Shown: positions 1 through 6,879 of the stretch, piece after piece
Numbering within the stretch: position 1 is the first letter of the stretch
How the letters are laid out: each line of letters begins with the position of its first letter
Source of the DNA: Desulfovibrio sp.
GTDB taxonomy: Bacteria > Desulfobacterota > Desulfovibrionia > Desulfovibrionales > Desulfovibrionaceae
Length of the DNA: 13,661 bases
Reading direction: 5' to 3'
Assembly: GCA_020217165.1 (NCBI GenBank)
Contig: JAIWOE010000101.1
Span: 1 to 13,661, forward strand
Program-made: the position numbers and the translations under genes
Notes under the pieces: model-generated
Databases searched by the model: none
Told to the model about the DNA's origin: nothing
Seen by the model: the letters and a program-made list of their open reading frames with translations, nothing else

Positions 1-1
1 T

Positions 2-88
2 GGGTCACTCCTTGCGGAAGGGATGATGGGAGATAAGGAGGATGCTGCGTGCATCGTCCGCGCCATCTATAGAACGGTGATGCGCTAG
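2..88 (+). CDS. C-terminal end of an unidentified gene (partial)
   Basis: The frame is open from the first complete codon of the window to a TAG at 86-88 and encodes 28 residues ending ...IVRAIYRTVMR. The other two forward frames stop by position 36, so this is the only forward frame that could carry a gene tail. The mixture of charged and hydrophobic residues is protein-like and suggests a helical C-terminus, but the piece is too short to name a family. It lies 209 bases upstream of the FapA-like gene on the same strand. It could also be a chance open stretch, since 28 codons without a stop is not rare in GC-rich DNA. Confidence 0.4.
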   Translation, partial: GSLLAEGMMGDKEDAACIVRAIYRTVMR

Positions 89-149
89 GACGCAACCCCG
101 TGCAACCAGTATCAAAGTGTCGCCAGCCACTGCAACCACCCGTAAAGGC

Positions 150-176
150 TTGCGGAGACGGACGCTTTGGTATACT
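150..176 (+). promoter_or_regulatory. Candidate sigma-70 promoter for the FapA-like gene
   Basis: A good -10 hexamer, TATACT, lies at 171-176 in an otherwise GC-rich stretch. The best -35 match is TTGCGG at 150-155, giving a spacer of only 15 bases, shorter than the usual 16-18. The site is about 120 bases upstream of the chosen ATG at 298, leaving a 5' leader of roughly 115 bases. The -10 match is the main support; the -35 is weak. Confidence 0.35.
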
Positions 177-297
177 AACCATTCAGGAATACACGCAGGT
201 TTTTTTTCACCATCCGTATTTGGCGCCGGGGGAAAGGGTTGCGCACTGCGATCCGTTTGGACGTTGTGATGCCGGCGAAGCCACCTTTGAGGGTTGC

Positions 298-2322
298 ATG
301 TCCCAGCAATGCATCACCATTGAAGCCTCCAGCCAGTCGGAAGCCATGGAAAAGGCGTGCGCGCAATTCGACGCTCCCGCTCCGTACATCTCCCTTTCCC
401 TGGAAGCTCCAAAAATTTACAACGCCTGTCTGCTGCACCGCGATGCCTCCGTGGGCATCTCCATCACCGAGGACGAAATGGAAGCTCATGTGGCTGCCTA
501 CTTTCCTCCCGTTGGCGATGGAGCCAACCTGACGGCCGCCGCCCTGGTGAAGGCACTTACTCGCGCCGGCGTTCGCATGCCGCCGCCACCAAACACCATC
601 AGTCGAATCCTTGAGGCCGTGCAGTCCGGCGCCCCCATCGTGGGCACCCTGCTCGTCCGGGGCCGTGATCCCGAAGACGCCCGGGATGCCAGCATCACGC
701 CTGTGGGTGACTGGCGCTATCCCGTCATCCCCAATGAGGAAATCGGGCTGATCACCCCGGCCTCGCCCTCCAGGGCTGGCAGTACCGTCACCGGCAAGCC
801 CCTGCCACCGAGCTACGAGGGGGGCGGAAAATCCATCGAATTTCCCGATGGTTGCAACTGCCGCATCGACAAACGTTCCTTTTGCATCCGGGCAGAGGCC
901 TTCGGTCAGGTGGAACTGCAGGGGCAGACCATTCGCGTCAAGGACTGGATCAAAATTTCCCCGGATGCCATGCGCGTGACCGGGACCGTGCACCACCGCG
1001 ACAACGCCGGCAACGTACTCACCCGCGAACGCATGCAGCAGGCCTTGACAGCCCTGGGCATAGTGGCATCCTTGGAAGCCCGCAATTACGAAACTGCCTG
1101 GACCAAGGCCCTGGAAACGGACCAGCCCGTGGCCAACGTGCTCTTGTGCAAGGGCACCCCGCCCTTGCACGGCCAGGACGGGAGCTTTGAATTTACGGCT
1201 CAGGACGACCGGCACGTGGTGGGCATGCTGGCGCAAGGGGATCGCATGGACTTCCGTGCCCGTGGGACCATCCGCGCTGTGGAAAAGGGCGCGGTGCTGG
1301 GGGTGGTCAGACCTCCGGTGCCTGGCATGGTCGGCCGCGACGTGTATGGCAACGTGCTGCCCGCCAGGGAGGGGCGTCCCTGTAAGATCACGGCCAAGGA
1401 GAATGTCACCGTCAAGGAAGACAAGCTCACCTTTGTGGCCGCGGAAAAGGGGGTGGTGGTATTTGCCAGAAACACCATTGCCGTGACGGACGTCTACGAA
1501 ATCCCAGGGGATGTGGACATGTCCGTGGGCAACATCACCCTGGAAAAAGGTTCCCTGCACGTGCGCGGTTCCATTCTGGCCGGCTTCACCATTGATGTGC
1601 CGGGCAATATCCTGGTGGGACAGGTGGTGGAGAATGCCCGCATCACCGCCGGGGGCACAGTGGAAGTACGCGGCGGCATTCTCATGGAAACCAGTGGGTA
1701 TATCAAGGCTGCCGGGGACGTATCTGCCATGTTTGCCATGAACGCCACCATCGAAGCCGGCGGCGACGTGACCATCAAACACGAGCTCACCAACTGCACC
1801 ATCACCACCGAGGGCCGTGTGCTGGCCGCCGGTGGCCGCGGCAAGATCGTGGGGTGTACTATCCGCGCGGCCCAGGGGGTGGCGGCTCAGGAGGTGGGCT
1901 CCGACCTTGGCGTGGAGACGGTGATTTACCTGGGCCGGGAATCCGCCCGCGACCAGCAGCGCATCGCCAGAAAGCGTGAACTGGAATGCATGATCCAGAA
2001 AATCAACGCCAGCCTGGGCAAGGATTCTGACGTGGCCATTCTAAAACGAACTCCGCCGGAAAAGCTGCCAGCCATTGGCAGACTGTTGCAAACGCGCAAC
2101 CAGGCTGCCCTGGAATTGCTGGACATAGACCGCGCCATTGCCGAGGAACGCGACGCCCAGCGCGCTGCCCTGCTGGCCACGCGTCTCAAGGTGAACAAGA
2201 CCCTCTGGCCCGGCGTGGTCATTCATGCCGGCGGTGTGCAACGCCGCGTGACCCAGGCCGTGCAGCATTGCCAAGTGTTGTATGATCCGGACCAGAAGCA
2301 GCTCGTGATGAATGCGCTGTAA
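298..2322 (+). CDS. FapA/DUF342 family protein with a duplicated N-terminal module
   Basis: This 674-residue cytoplasmic protein has no signal peptide or membrane segment. Residues about 400-530 form a run of short glycine-rich strands (GDVDMSVGNITLEKGSLHVRG, then AGGTVEVRGG, AGGDVTIKHE, AGGRGKIVG) typical of the right-handed beta-helix of the DUF342/FapA family. Residues about 545-630 are charged and helical, a likely coiled coil, followed by a short C-terminal strand region. The N-terminal half seems to contain the family module twice, about 78-170 and 240-357, each ending in a G-P-rich motif (TGKPLPP; GRDVYGNVLP). The start was set at 298 because GAGGG lies about 8 bases upstream. The frame stays open back to a GTG at 100, but that extension (Cys/His/Pro-rich) looks non-coding. 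FapA has been linked to flagellar assembly and polar regulation in other bacteria; no flagellar gene is visible here, so the role is open. Confidence 0.85.
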   Translation: MSQQCITIEASSQSEAMEKACAQFDAPAPYISLSLEAPKIYNACLLHRDASVGISITEDEMEAHVAAYFPPVGDGANLTAAALVKALTRAGVRMPPPPNTISRILEAVQSGAPIVGTLLVRGRDPEDARDASITPVGDWRYPVIPNEEIGLITPASPSRAGSTVTGKPLPPSYEGGGKSIEFPDGCNCRIDKRSFCIRAEAFGQVELQGQTIRVKDWIKISPDAMRVTGTVHHRDNAGNVLTRERMQQALTALGIVASLEARNYETAWTKALETDQPVANVLLCKGTPPLHGQDGSFEFTAQDDRHVVGMLAQGDRMDFRARGTIRAVEKGAVLGVVRPPVPGMVGRDVYGNVLPAREGRPCKITAKENVTVKEDKLTFVAAEKGVVVFARNTIAVTDVYEIPGDVDMSVGNITLEKGSLHVRGSILAGFTIDVPGNILVGQVVENARITAGGTVEVRGGILMETSGYIKAAGDVSAMFAMNATIEAGGDVTIKHELTNCTITTEGRVLAAGGRGKIVGCTIRAAQGVAAQEVGSDLGVETVIYLGRESARDQQRIARKRELECMIQKINASLGKDSDVAILKRTPPEKLPAIGRLLQTRNQAALELLDIDRAIAEERDAQRAALLATRLKVNKTLWPGVVIHAGGVQRRVTQAVQHCQVLYDPDQKQLVMNAL

Positions 2323-2616
2323 TCCGCCAACGACATCCTGCACCATGCGGAGGTGTCGGGGAGTGCCTTCGCTTGTGCAATTGCCCATAAAGACGACTTG
2401 CCCCCGCTCCCGCCATGGTGTACAGCCAGGAAGCGCTGTGTCGTGGCTCGCCACGACATGCGCCCGCCGTGGCGGCATTGGTTGTCGTCCTGGCCATGCT
2501 GCGGTTGGCGGATGGCTCGCTCGCAGGCTGGCGACGATCCGCCTGCGCTCTCGTCTCAACCCCCTTACGAACCCCCCCAAGGGCCTTCCCCGGACGGAAG
2601 GCTGCGCGAGGCTCCC
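2323..2616 (+). other. Structured leader between the FapA-like gene and the glycosyltransferase
   Basis: These 294 bases hold no convincing gene. The glycosyltransferase frame is open back to 2353, but the extra residues (Trp/Cys/Arg/Pro-rich) do not resemble a GT2 N-terminus. Three inverted repeats stand close together: TGTCGTGG/CCACGACA at 2439-2458, CCGCC/GGCGG at 2464-2475, and CGCAGGC/GCCTGCG at 2522-2547. None is followed by a T-run, so none looks like an intrinsic terminator. No clear sigma-70 promoter was found. The gene may therefore be co-transcribed with the FapA-like gene, with a folded region between them, or use an unrecognised promoter. Confidence 0.4.
2439..2458. repeat. Perfect 8-bp inverted repeat with a 4-base loop
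   Basis: TGTCGTGG (2439-2446) and CCACGACA (2451-2458) are exact reverse complements around CTCG. G-U pairs could add up to two more base pairs at the foot in RNA. There is no T-run afterwards. It lies 158 bases before the glycosyltransferase start, so it could be an mRNA hairpin or a repressor site. Confidence 0.6.
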
Positions 2617-3387
2617 ATGTACAAGGACAAGAAAGTGGTGGTGGTCATGCCAGCGTACAATGCTGCGCAGACCATTGTGAAGACTTACGAAGAAGTGATG
2701 CAGCAGGAAGTGGTGGATCTGGTCATCGTGGTGGACGACTGCTCCCGCGATGATACCGTGGCTGTGGCCCGGGAGCTGCCCTCCACCTACGTGCACGCCC
2801 ACGAAAAGAACAAGGGGTACGGCGGCAACCAGAAGTCCTGCTATCGCCTGGCACTGGAGCACGGCGCAGATATCGTCATCATGGTGCACCCGGATTACCA
2901 GTACACACCCAAGCTCATCCCGGCCATGACCTCCCTCATCGGCAACGGGCTGTACCACTGCGTGCTGGGTTCGCGCATCCTGGGCGGCTACTCCCTCAAG
3001 GGTGGTATGCCCCTGTACAAGTATGTGGCCAACCGGTTTCTGACCTTTGTGGAAAACGTCATGCTCGGCGCCAAGCTCTCGGAATATCACACCGGCTACC
3101 GGGCCTTTTCCCGCGAACTGCTGGAAGTCCTGCCCCTGGCCGCCAACTCCGACGATTTTGTGTTCGACAATCAGATGCTGGCCCAGATTCTGTATACCGG
3201 CGCCCAGGTGGGGGAAATCAGCTGCCCCACCCGCTACGAGCCCGAAAGCTCGTCCATCAACTTCAAGCGCAGCTGCATTTACGGCCTTGGCTGCCTGGAA
3301 ACCGGCCTGCTGTTTCGCCTGTCCAAGCTCAAGTGGGTCCAGTCCGCCCTGTTCCCGACGGAATTGTCCCACGTCAAGCTGCCGTAG
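2617..3387 (+). CDS. Family 2 glycosyltransferase, DPM/DPG-synthase-like
   Basis: This 256-residue soluble protein has the GT-A fold signature of GT2 enzymes. It begins with VVVVMPAYNAAQTI (residues 7-20). A nucleotide-binding acidic stretch VVDDCSRDDT lies at 38-47, and NKGYGGNQ at 65-72 lines the nucleotide-sugar site. HPDYQYTPK at 91-99 stands where the DxD-type metal site falls in the dolichyl-phosphate mannose synthase-like branch. GSRILGG (118-124) and the acceptor-side motif EYHTGYRAFSRE (156-167) follow. There is no C-terminal membrane segment, so it is cytoplasmic or peripheral. The likely reaction is sugar transfer from a nucleotide sugar to a polyprenyl phosphate or another acceptor; the substrate cannot be read from sequence. 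The start at 2617 was chosen from family alignment, with GAGG about 5 bases upstream. A strong terminator follows. Confidence 0.88.
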   Translation: MYKDKKVVVVMPAYNAAQTIVKTYEEVMQQEVVDLVIVVDDCSRDDTVAVARELPSTYVHAHEKNKGYGGNQKSCYRLALEHGADIVIMVHPDYQYTPKLIPAMTSLIGNGLYHCVLGSRILGGYSLKGGMPLYKYVANRFLTFVENVMLGAKLSEYHTGYRAFSRELLEVLPLAANSDDFVFDNQMLAQILYTGAQVGEISCPTRYEPESSSINFKRSCIYGLGCLETGLLFRLSKLKWVQSALFPTELSHVKLP

Positions 3388-3418
3388 CACGCCCGGATCC
3401 AGCCACAGAACCATGCCA

Positions 3419-3460
3419 CGAGGCGGGGAGAGCGCAACCACCCTCCCTGCCTCGTTTTTA
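3419..3460 (+). terminator. Rho-independent terminator after the glycosyltransferase
   Basis: CGAGGCGGGGAG (3419-3430) pairs with CTCCCTGCCTCG (3443-3454), a 12-bp stem with one G-U pair and a 12-base loop, followed at once by TTTTTA. It lies 31 bases after the glycosyltransferase stop and points the right way. The same hairpin lies downstream of the convergent - strand gene ending at 3509, but on that strand no T-run follows, so it would be weaker there. Confidence 0.85.
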
Positions 3461-3505
3461 TGTTCAAAGAAGGATGCTCTGCCCCCTGCACGCGCAAGGG
3501 AGATC

Positions 3506-3535
3506 GGCTTACGGGGTGGCTGGCTTACGGGTGGC
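3506..3535. repeat. Imperfect tandem duplication of 14-15 bases at a gene's stop codon
   Basis: GGCTTACGGGGTGGC (3506-3520) is followed, after one T, by GGCTTACGGGTGGC (3522-3535). The copies differ by one G. Read on the - strand, the upstream copy encodes Ala-Thr-Arg-Lys. The extra base shifts the second copy so that the same CGTAAG stretch becomes Pro then a TAA stop. The present C-terminus of the small secreted protein is thus made inside the duplication. Confidence 0.75.
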
Positions 3536-3940
3536 CGTCAGGGTGATCTGCTGGCCGGATTTCAAGGTGATGGTGCCCCGCAGCTCATTCGGCGAAAACA
3601 GCGAGCCCATGAACTGCGCCCCGCTGGGGGGGTGCATGCCGGCCACGGCCTCGTCGTTCACAAAGCCGAACACGTGGTACACCGCCTTGTCGGAACCACT
3701 GCTCATGGTGACCACACCGGTGAAGGGATAGGCCTGATCATTGACCATCTCAGGCTCTTGTACCAACTCCGCCCGCACCGAGGCAAAGAGCACCGTCCCT
3801 TCCCAGACACCGGTCAGGGACGCCCCGTTCCCGGGTGCCACGGCATTATTGGTGGCTGGCGTGGCCAGTGTTTCGGCCTGCACTGAACCGGCCAGCAACA
3901 ACACCGCGAATACCATCAACAAACAACGCATCAGGCGCAT
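3509..3940 (-). CDS. Small secreted protein of unknown function
   Basis: This protein has 143 residues. The first 22 form a classic Sec signal peptide: basic MRLMR, hydrophobic core CLLMVFAVLLLAG, and a predicted cut after VQA. The mature part begins with a low-complexity Thr/Ala/Asn/Pro linker (23-40). A compact domain of about 100 residues follows, rich in predicted beta strands and in Gly, Val, Thr and Ser (GVWEGTVLF at 44-52, RGTITLKSGQQITLTATR at 121-138). There is no cysteine in the mature part and no lipobox, so it is probably free in the periplasm or exported. A strong ribosome-binding site, GGAGGAGG, lies about 6 bases before the ATG and fixes the start. Only 20 bases separate it from the membrane-protein gene upstream, so the two are probably co-transcribed. 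I do not recognise the family. The C-terminus lies in a short tandem duplication. Confidence 0.82.
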   Translation of the reverse strand: MRLMRCLLMVFAVLLLAGSVQAETLATPATNNAVAPGNGASLTGVWEGTVLFASVRAELVQEPEMVNDQAYPFTGVVTMSSGSDKAVYHVFGFVNDEAVAGMHPPSGAQFMGSLFSPNELRGTITLKSGQQITLTATRKPATP

Positions 3941-3960
3941 GCTGCACCTCCTCCTTGCGC

Positions 3961-5736
3961 TTACGGATTACCGGCCCCGGCGGTAGCGCCCCGGTGCAGG
4001 GGCACGAGGCGGATGTGTGCATCCACCCAAATGCCCGGGAACACGGAGTCGTCCAGCAGCGCATAGGGGCCGGGCGCCATGGTGAGCCGGCGGATGGCCT
4101 CGTCGTACGGCGCAAAAAACGGCGGAGAGACTGGATAGACATCGGGCAGGGGCTCCCGCAGGGGTGTGGTGGCATTGGTCACGGACTCGCATAGCGCCTG
4201 CAGGGGACCAAACCGACCGGCCTCGCACACCGGCACCTGCCGCACCGGCCAGCGCAAGAACGGCTTTTCAAAGTGCCGGCTGTCCACTACCATCCAGTCC
4301 ACGGCGAACCGTTGCGCAAACTCCCGTACCGTCTCCGCCCGCCGAGCATAATACGCCGCAAAGAAGGCGTCCAGGCGCGGATCCAGCCGTTCCCACAAAC
4401 CCACGCACCAAGGGTGAGCCAACTCAAAGGAAACCAAGACCTTGCGCTTTCCGAAGGTGAGGACGTTATCCATCAAAAACGGATGCCCAGCCACCATGGC
4501 ATCTTTGGGCAGGGATTCCACGGCTGCATAGAGGGCGGTATCGCGGGAATAATCGTACAGCCCCTGCCCCTCCAGGCGCAAGGCACCGGCCAAGGCAAAG
4601 CACCCCACCAACACCGGCGCCAAACGACGACGAGTCAGCCATGGCGCAAGACACAGCCCCAGCAACAGGCAATGTCCAAGAGCCACGGAATATTCAAGAT
4701 ATCGCGTGGGTACGAACAGCTGCATCAGCAGCATCCGCGCGGCGCCGTATAGCAACAGGGAGGCCACCAGCAGGCTGCCCAGCAAGGGCAGGTGCCTGCG
4801 CAGGGCCCGCCAGGGTGCACCCAGGGCCCCCCAGGCCAGGAAGAGCCCTAACAGGATTGTCACCGCCACCCCGCCGGCTGCGCCCAGTTCCGCCGTGGGC
4901 AGTAACCGTTCCAGCGGCCCCAGGACGGCTTCGTCCAGAATGGATGGGACGGGTACGATGTGCAGCCGGCCCTGCTCGGTGAACTCAGGCCGGTCGGACA
5001 TGGCGCTCCGTTGCACCAGGGGGCCATACCCTGCGACATCCAGGGAATGATTGAATTGCCAGACCAGGAAGGCCCCCGCCGCCAGCACCAGCCAGTGCCA
5101 CCACCGGCGGGGAAACGCCGGGCCCGCGGCCATATCCAGACGGGCAGCCAGCCAGCCAAGGCCCACGGTGAGGCCGCTGAGCACAAACATGTACGGGATG
5201 CAGACGGCCTGCAGCAGCAGGGCCACGGCCATCAGTCGCGCCCGGGATGTCATCCAGCCAAGGCAGAGTAACGCCAGGAGCGGCCCGGCGAAGGCCCTGG
5301 CCAATCCCCCTGAAATATTGTGCAAAAAAAATGGGATGACCCAATACAGGCACAATACTCCCCACCCCGCAGGCCCGCCGGCGACGCAAAAGCCCACGCA
5401 AAATGCCAGCCCCGCCAGGGCGACGTAGAGTATCCCGCTGAGTATCTTGGAAAACAGGATGGGCTCCATGAGTGCACTGGCTGCCGCATAGAGTCCGCGA
5501 ACCCCGTAGCTCACGTAATGCCTGGCAAAATCCGTCAGCATGTCGTTGGGATACAGCTCGGCATCACGCCAAACCTGCATCCATGCCACCTGCTGCCGCA
5601 CATCGTCATTGATGACCCAGGGAGACACAAACGCCTGCCGATGGGCCCAGCAAAATACCAGGGCAGAGAGTCCTAGGGCCAGGAGCAGGGCGCGGCGAGG
5701 GGGGAAGTCACCAGGAGCCAGGGCGGCGGTCATCAT
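3961..5736 (-). CDS. Polytopic GT-C-like membrane protein
   Basis: This 591-residue inner-membrane protein has roughly ten hydrophobic segments between residues 16 and 390 and a long soluble C-terminal part (about 395-591). After the first membrane segment comes a loop with VINDDVRQQ (41-49) and YPND (62-65). Paired acidic residues in the first outer loop are typical of GT-C glycosyltransferases, which use lipid-linked sugars on the periplasmic side. VPTRYLEYS (342-350) before a late membrane segment fits uncharacterised GT-C-like proteins. The start is uncertain: the ATG pair at 5736/5733 gives a sensible N-terminus but has no clear ribosome-binding site. The frame is open to an ATG at 5910, whose extra 58 residues lack a sensible pattern. 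It forms a likely operon with the secreted protein downstream. It might instead be a non-enzymatic membrane protein; the donor and acceptor are unknown. Confidence 0.72.
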   Translation of the reverse strand: MMTAALAPGDFPPRRALLLALGLSALVFCWAHRQAFVSPWVINDDVRQQVAWMQVWRDAELYPNDMLTDFARHYVSYGVRGLYAAASALMEPILFSKILSGILYVALAGLAFCVGFCVAGGPAGWGVLCLYWVIPFFLHNISGGLARAFAGPLLALLCLGWMTSRARLMAVALLLQAVCIPYMFVLSGLTVGLGWLAARLDMAAGPAFPRRWWHWLVLAAGAFLVWQFNHSLDVAGYGPLVQRSAMSDRPEFTEQGRLHIVPVPSILDEAVLGPLERLLPTAELGAAGGVAVTILLGLFLAWGALGAPWRALRRHLPLLGSLLVASLLLYGAARMLLMQLFVPTRYLEYSVALGHCLLLGLCLAPWLTRRRLAPVLVGCFALAGALRLEGQGLYDYSRDTALYAAVESLPKDAMVAGHPFLMDNVLTFGKRKVLVSFELAHPWCVGLWERLDPRLDAFFAAYYARRAETVREFAQRFAVDWMVVDSRHFEKPFLRWPVRQVPVCEAGRFGPLQALCESVTNATTPLREPLPDVYPVSPPFFAPYDEAIRRLTMAPGPYALLDDSVFPGIWVDAHIRLVPLHRGATAGAGNP

Positions 5737-5749
5737 GATACAACACGAG

Positions 5750-5779
5750 GTTATGCGGTGGACGTGCAGGCTCAGCCAA
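5750..5779 (-). promoter_or_regulatory. Weak candidate promoter for the GT-C-like gene
   Basis: On the - strand, TTGGCT (5779-5774) and CATAAC (5755-5750) are separated by 18 bases, and the -10 ends 13 bases before the ATG at 5736. Both hexamers are only 4/6 matches. It lies just after a strong hairpin, where a new transcription unit would be expected, which is the main reason to list it. Confidence 0.25.
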
Positions 5780-5786
5780 GAACAGC

Positions 5787-5816
5787 GCGGCAGGAGGGTG
5801 AATTCCCACCTGCCGC
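5787..5816 (-). terminator. Strong hairpin between the exporter genes and the GT-C-like gene
   Basis: GCGGCAGG (5787-5794) and CCTGCCGC (5809-5816) are exact complements. After one mismatch the stem continues with GGG/CCC around a 6-base loop. On the - strand it lies 130 bases after the adaptor gene's stop and is followed by GCGCTGTTCTTGG, which is only mildly T-rich, so termination is uncertain. It could equally be a processing or mRNA-stability element. The 210-base gap in which it lies holds no convincing gene. Confidence 0.5.
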
Positions 5817-5946
5817 ACGCAAACGGAACACGGACGATGTGGCGAAGGCGCTGGGGCGGCCATCGCAGGGTAAGGGCTGGCCAGGGCACGCCAGAACGCA
5901 TGGGGGGCATGGGAACTGGCAGCAGGGCCAGGGCGCGAAAAACGCA

Positions 5947-6879
5947 TCAGTGGGTGAAGGCAATCTGCGCCTTGAGCCCCTCGCGCAGCAGCAGCTCAGG
6001 GTTGGGGGCCGTGAGTTCCACTTCGTAGAAAGTGGGTTGGTCGATGCCCTGGGTCAGCGGCGTCAGGTTCACCCGGCTGAGGACCACCTCAAAGGACTTC
6101 CCGGGCAGCGACGGCAAGGTCATGGTGGCCTTGTCGCCGGGCTTGATGCGCAGGGCCTCGGTCTCATACACCTGGGCCCGCACCACCATTGGGTCTAGAA
6201 CACCCACGATCATGGCCACAGTCCCGCCCCGCACCAGGCTGTTGGGACGCACGGTGGGGGCCAGGGTGGTGACGTGCCCGTCAATGGGCGCCTTGAGCTG
6301 CACCGTGGTGGGCACCTTGTCGTGACCGATGACGTCCCCCAGCAGGGCCTTAAGTTGGGCAATATCGTCATCCAAAAGGCGTTTTTTCAGGGACAAGGCC
6401 TTTTCCACCGCCTGACGCTGGGCCTCCAAGGCCGCCAGGGCATTGCGCGGCTCTTCCAGGCGCCCTTCTGGGATGAAATTTCCCTCCTGCAGGGACTTCA
6501 GCTCCTTGAGCTTGATTCGCGCACTCAGGGCCTCGGCATCCAGCCCGGCGAGCCTGGCCTCGAATTCAGAGATCATGGAAGAAGACACCCGGGAGCGCAG
6601 GGAGGCCATGACTTCGGGGGTCAGGCGGTAGGTGAGCAGCACTTCTCCCCGCTTGACAGCCTGGCCGGGCCGCACCCGCAACTCTTCAATCTCCCCATCA
6701 AACAGGATGCTCGCATCCCTGGTCAGGGAACTGTACAGTTTGCCCTGGAACACAATGTCCTGGGCTGTCTGCATCAGGGAGCTGCCATTTTTGTCCTGGG
6801 CCTGGGCAGGGAGCCCGCCCGTCATCCACAGGGTGGCCGCAAGCAGGACAACGCCAACGAACTGCAGGGAGTTATTCAT
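5947..6879 (-). CDS. Periplasmic adaptor of an ABC exporter (HlyD/MacA family)
   Basis: This 310-residue protein starts with a signal sequence (hydrophobic 6-22, possible cut after AQA at 27), so it is periplasmic. Residues about 55-86 (ASILFDGEIEELRVRPGQAV) are the first half of the lipoyl/barrel-sandwich domain. A charged alpha-helical hairpin spans about 90-186. The second half of the lipoyl domain is VQLKAPIDGHV (193-203), and a beta-barrel region follows (233-308). It should bridge the permease and the TolC-type channel. At the hairpin tip the sequence is SLQEGNFIPEGRLE: a Leu and a Pro seem to occupy the Leu and Ser places of the conserved R-L-S channel-docking motif. The ATG overlaps the end of the channel gene by 8 bases, so translation is probably coupled; no strong ribosome-binding site is seen. 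A strong hairpin follows the gene. Confidence 0.87.
   Translation of the reverse strand: MNNSLQFVGVVLLAATLWMTGGLPAQAQDKNGSSLMQTAQDIVFQGKLYSSLTRDASILFDGEIEELRVRPGQAVKRGEVLLTYRLTPEVMASLRSRVSSSMISEFEARLAGLDAEALSARIKLKELKSLQEGNFIPEGRLEEPRNALAALEAQRQAVEKALSLKKRLLDDDIAQLKALLGDVIGHDKVPTTVQLKAPIDGHVTTLAPTVRPNSLVRGGTVAMIVGVLDPMVVRAQVYETEALRIKPGDKATMTLPSLPGKSFEVVLSRVNLTPLTQGIDQPTFYEVELTAPNPELLLREGLKAQIAFTH

Noticed and set aside
175..1782. 535-codon open frame on the - strand
   Set aside because: It is antisense to the FapA-like gene; its His/Gly-rich text shows no motif and no ribosome-binding site supports it.
2415..2753. Short frame with a hydrophobic stretch (AVAALVVVLAML) before the glycosyltransferase
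   Set aside because: It runs 137 bases into the glycosyltransferase in another frame, has no ribosome-binding site, and its second half is plainly out-of-frame GT2 sequence.
2041..3441. 466-codon open frame on the - strand
   Set aside because: It is antisense to the end of the FapA-like gene and the whole glycosyltransferase and runs through the terminator hairpin; composition is His/Gln-rich shadow text.
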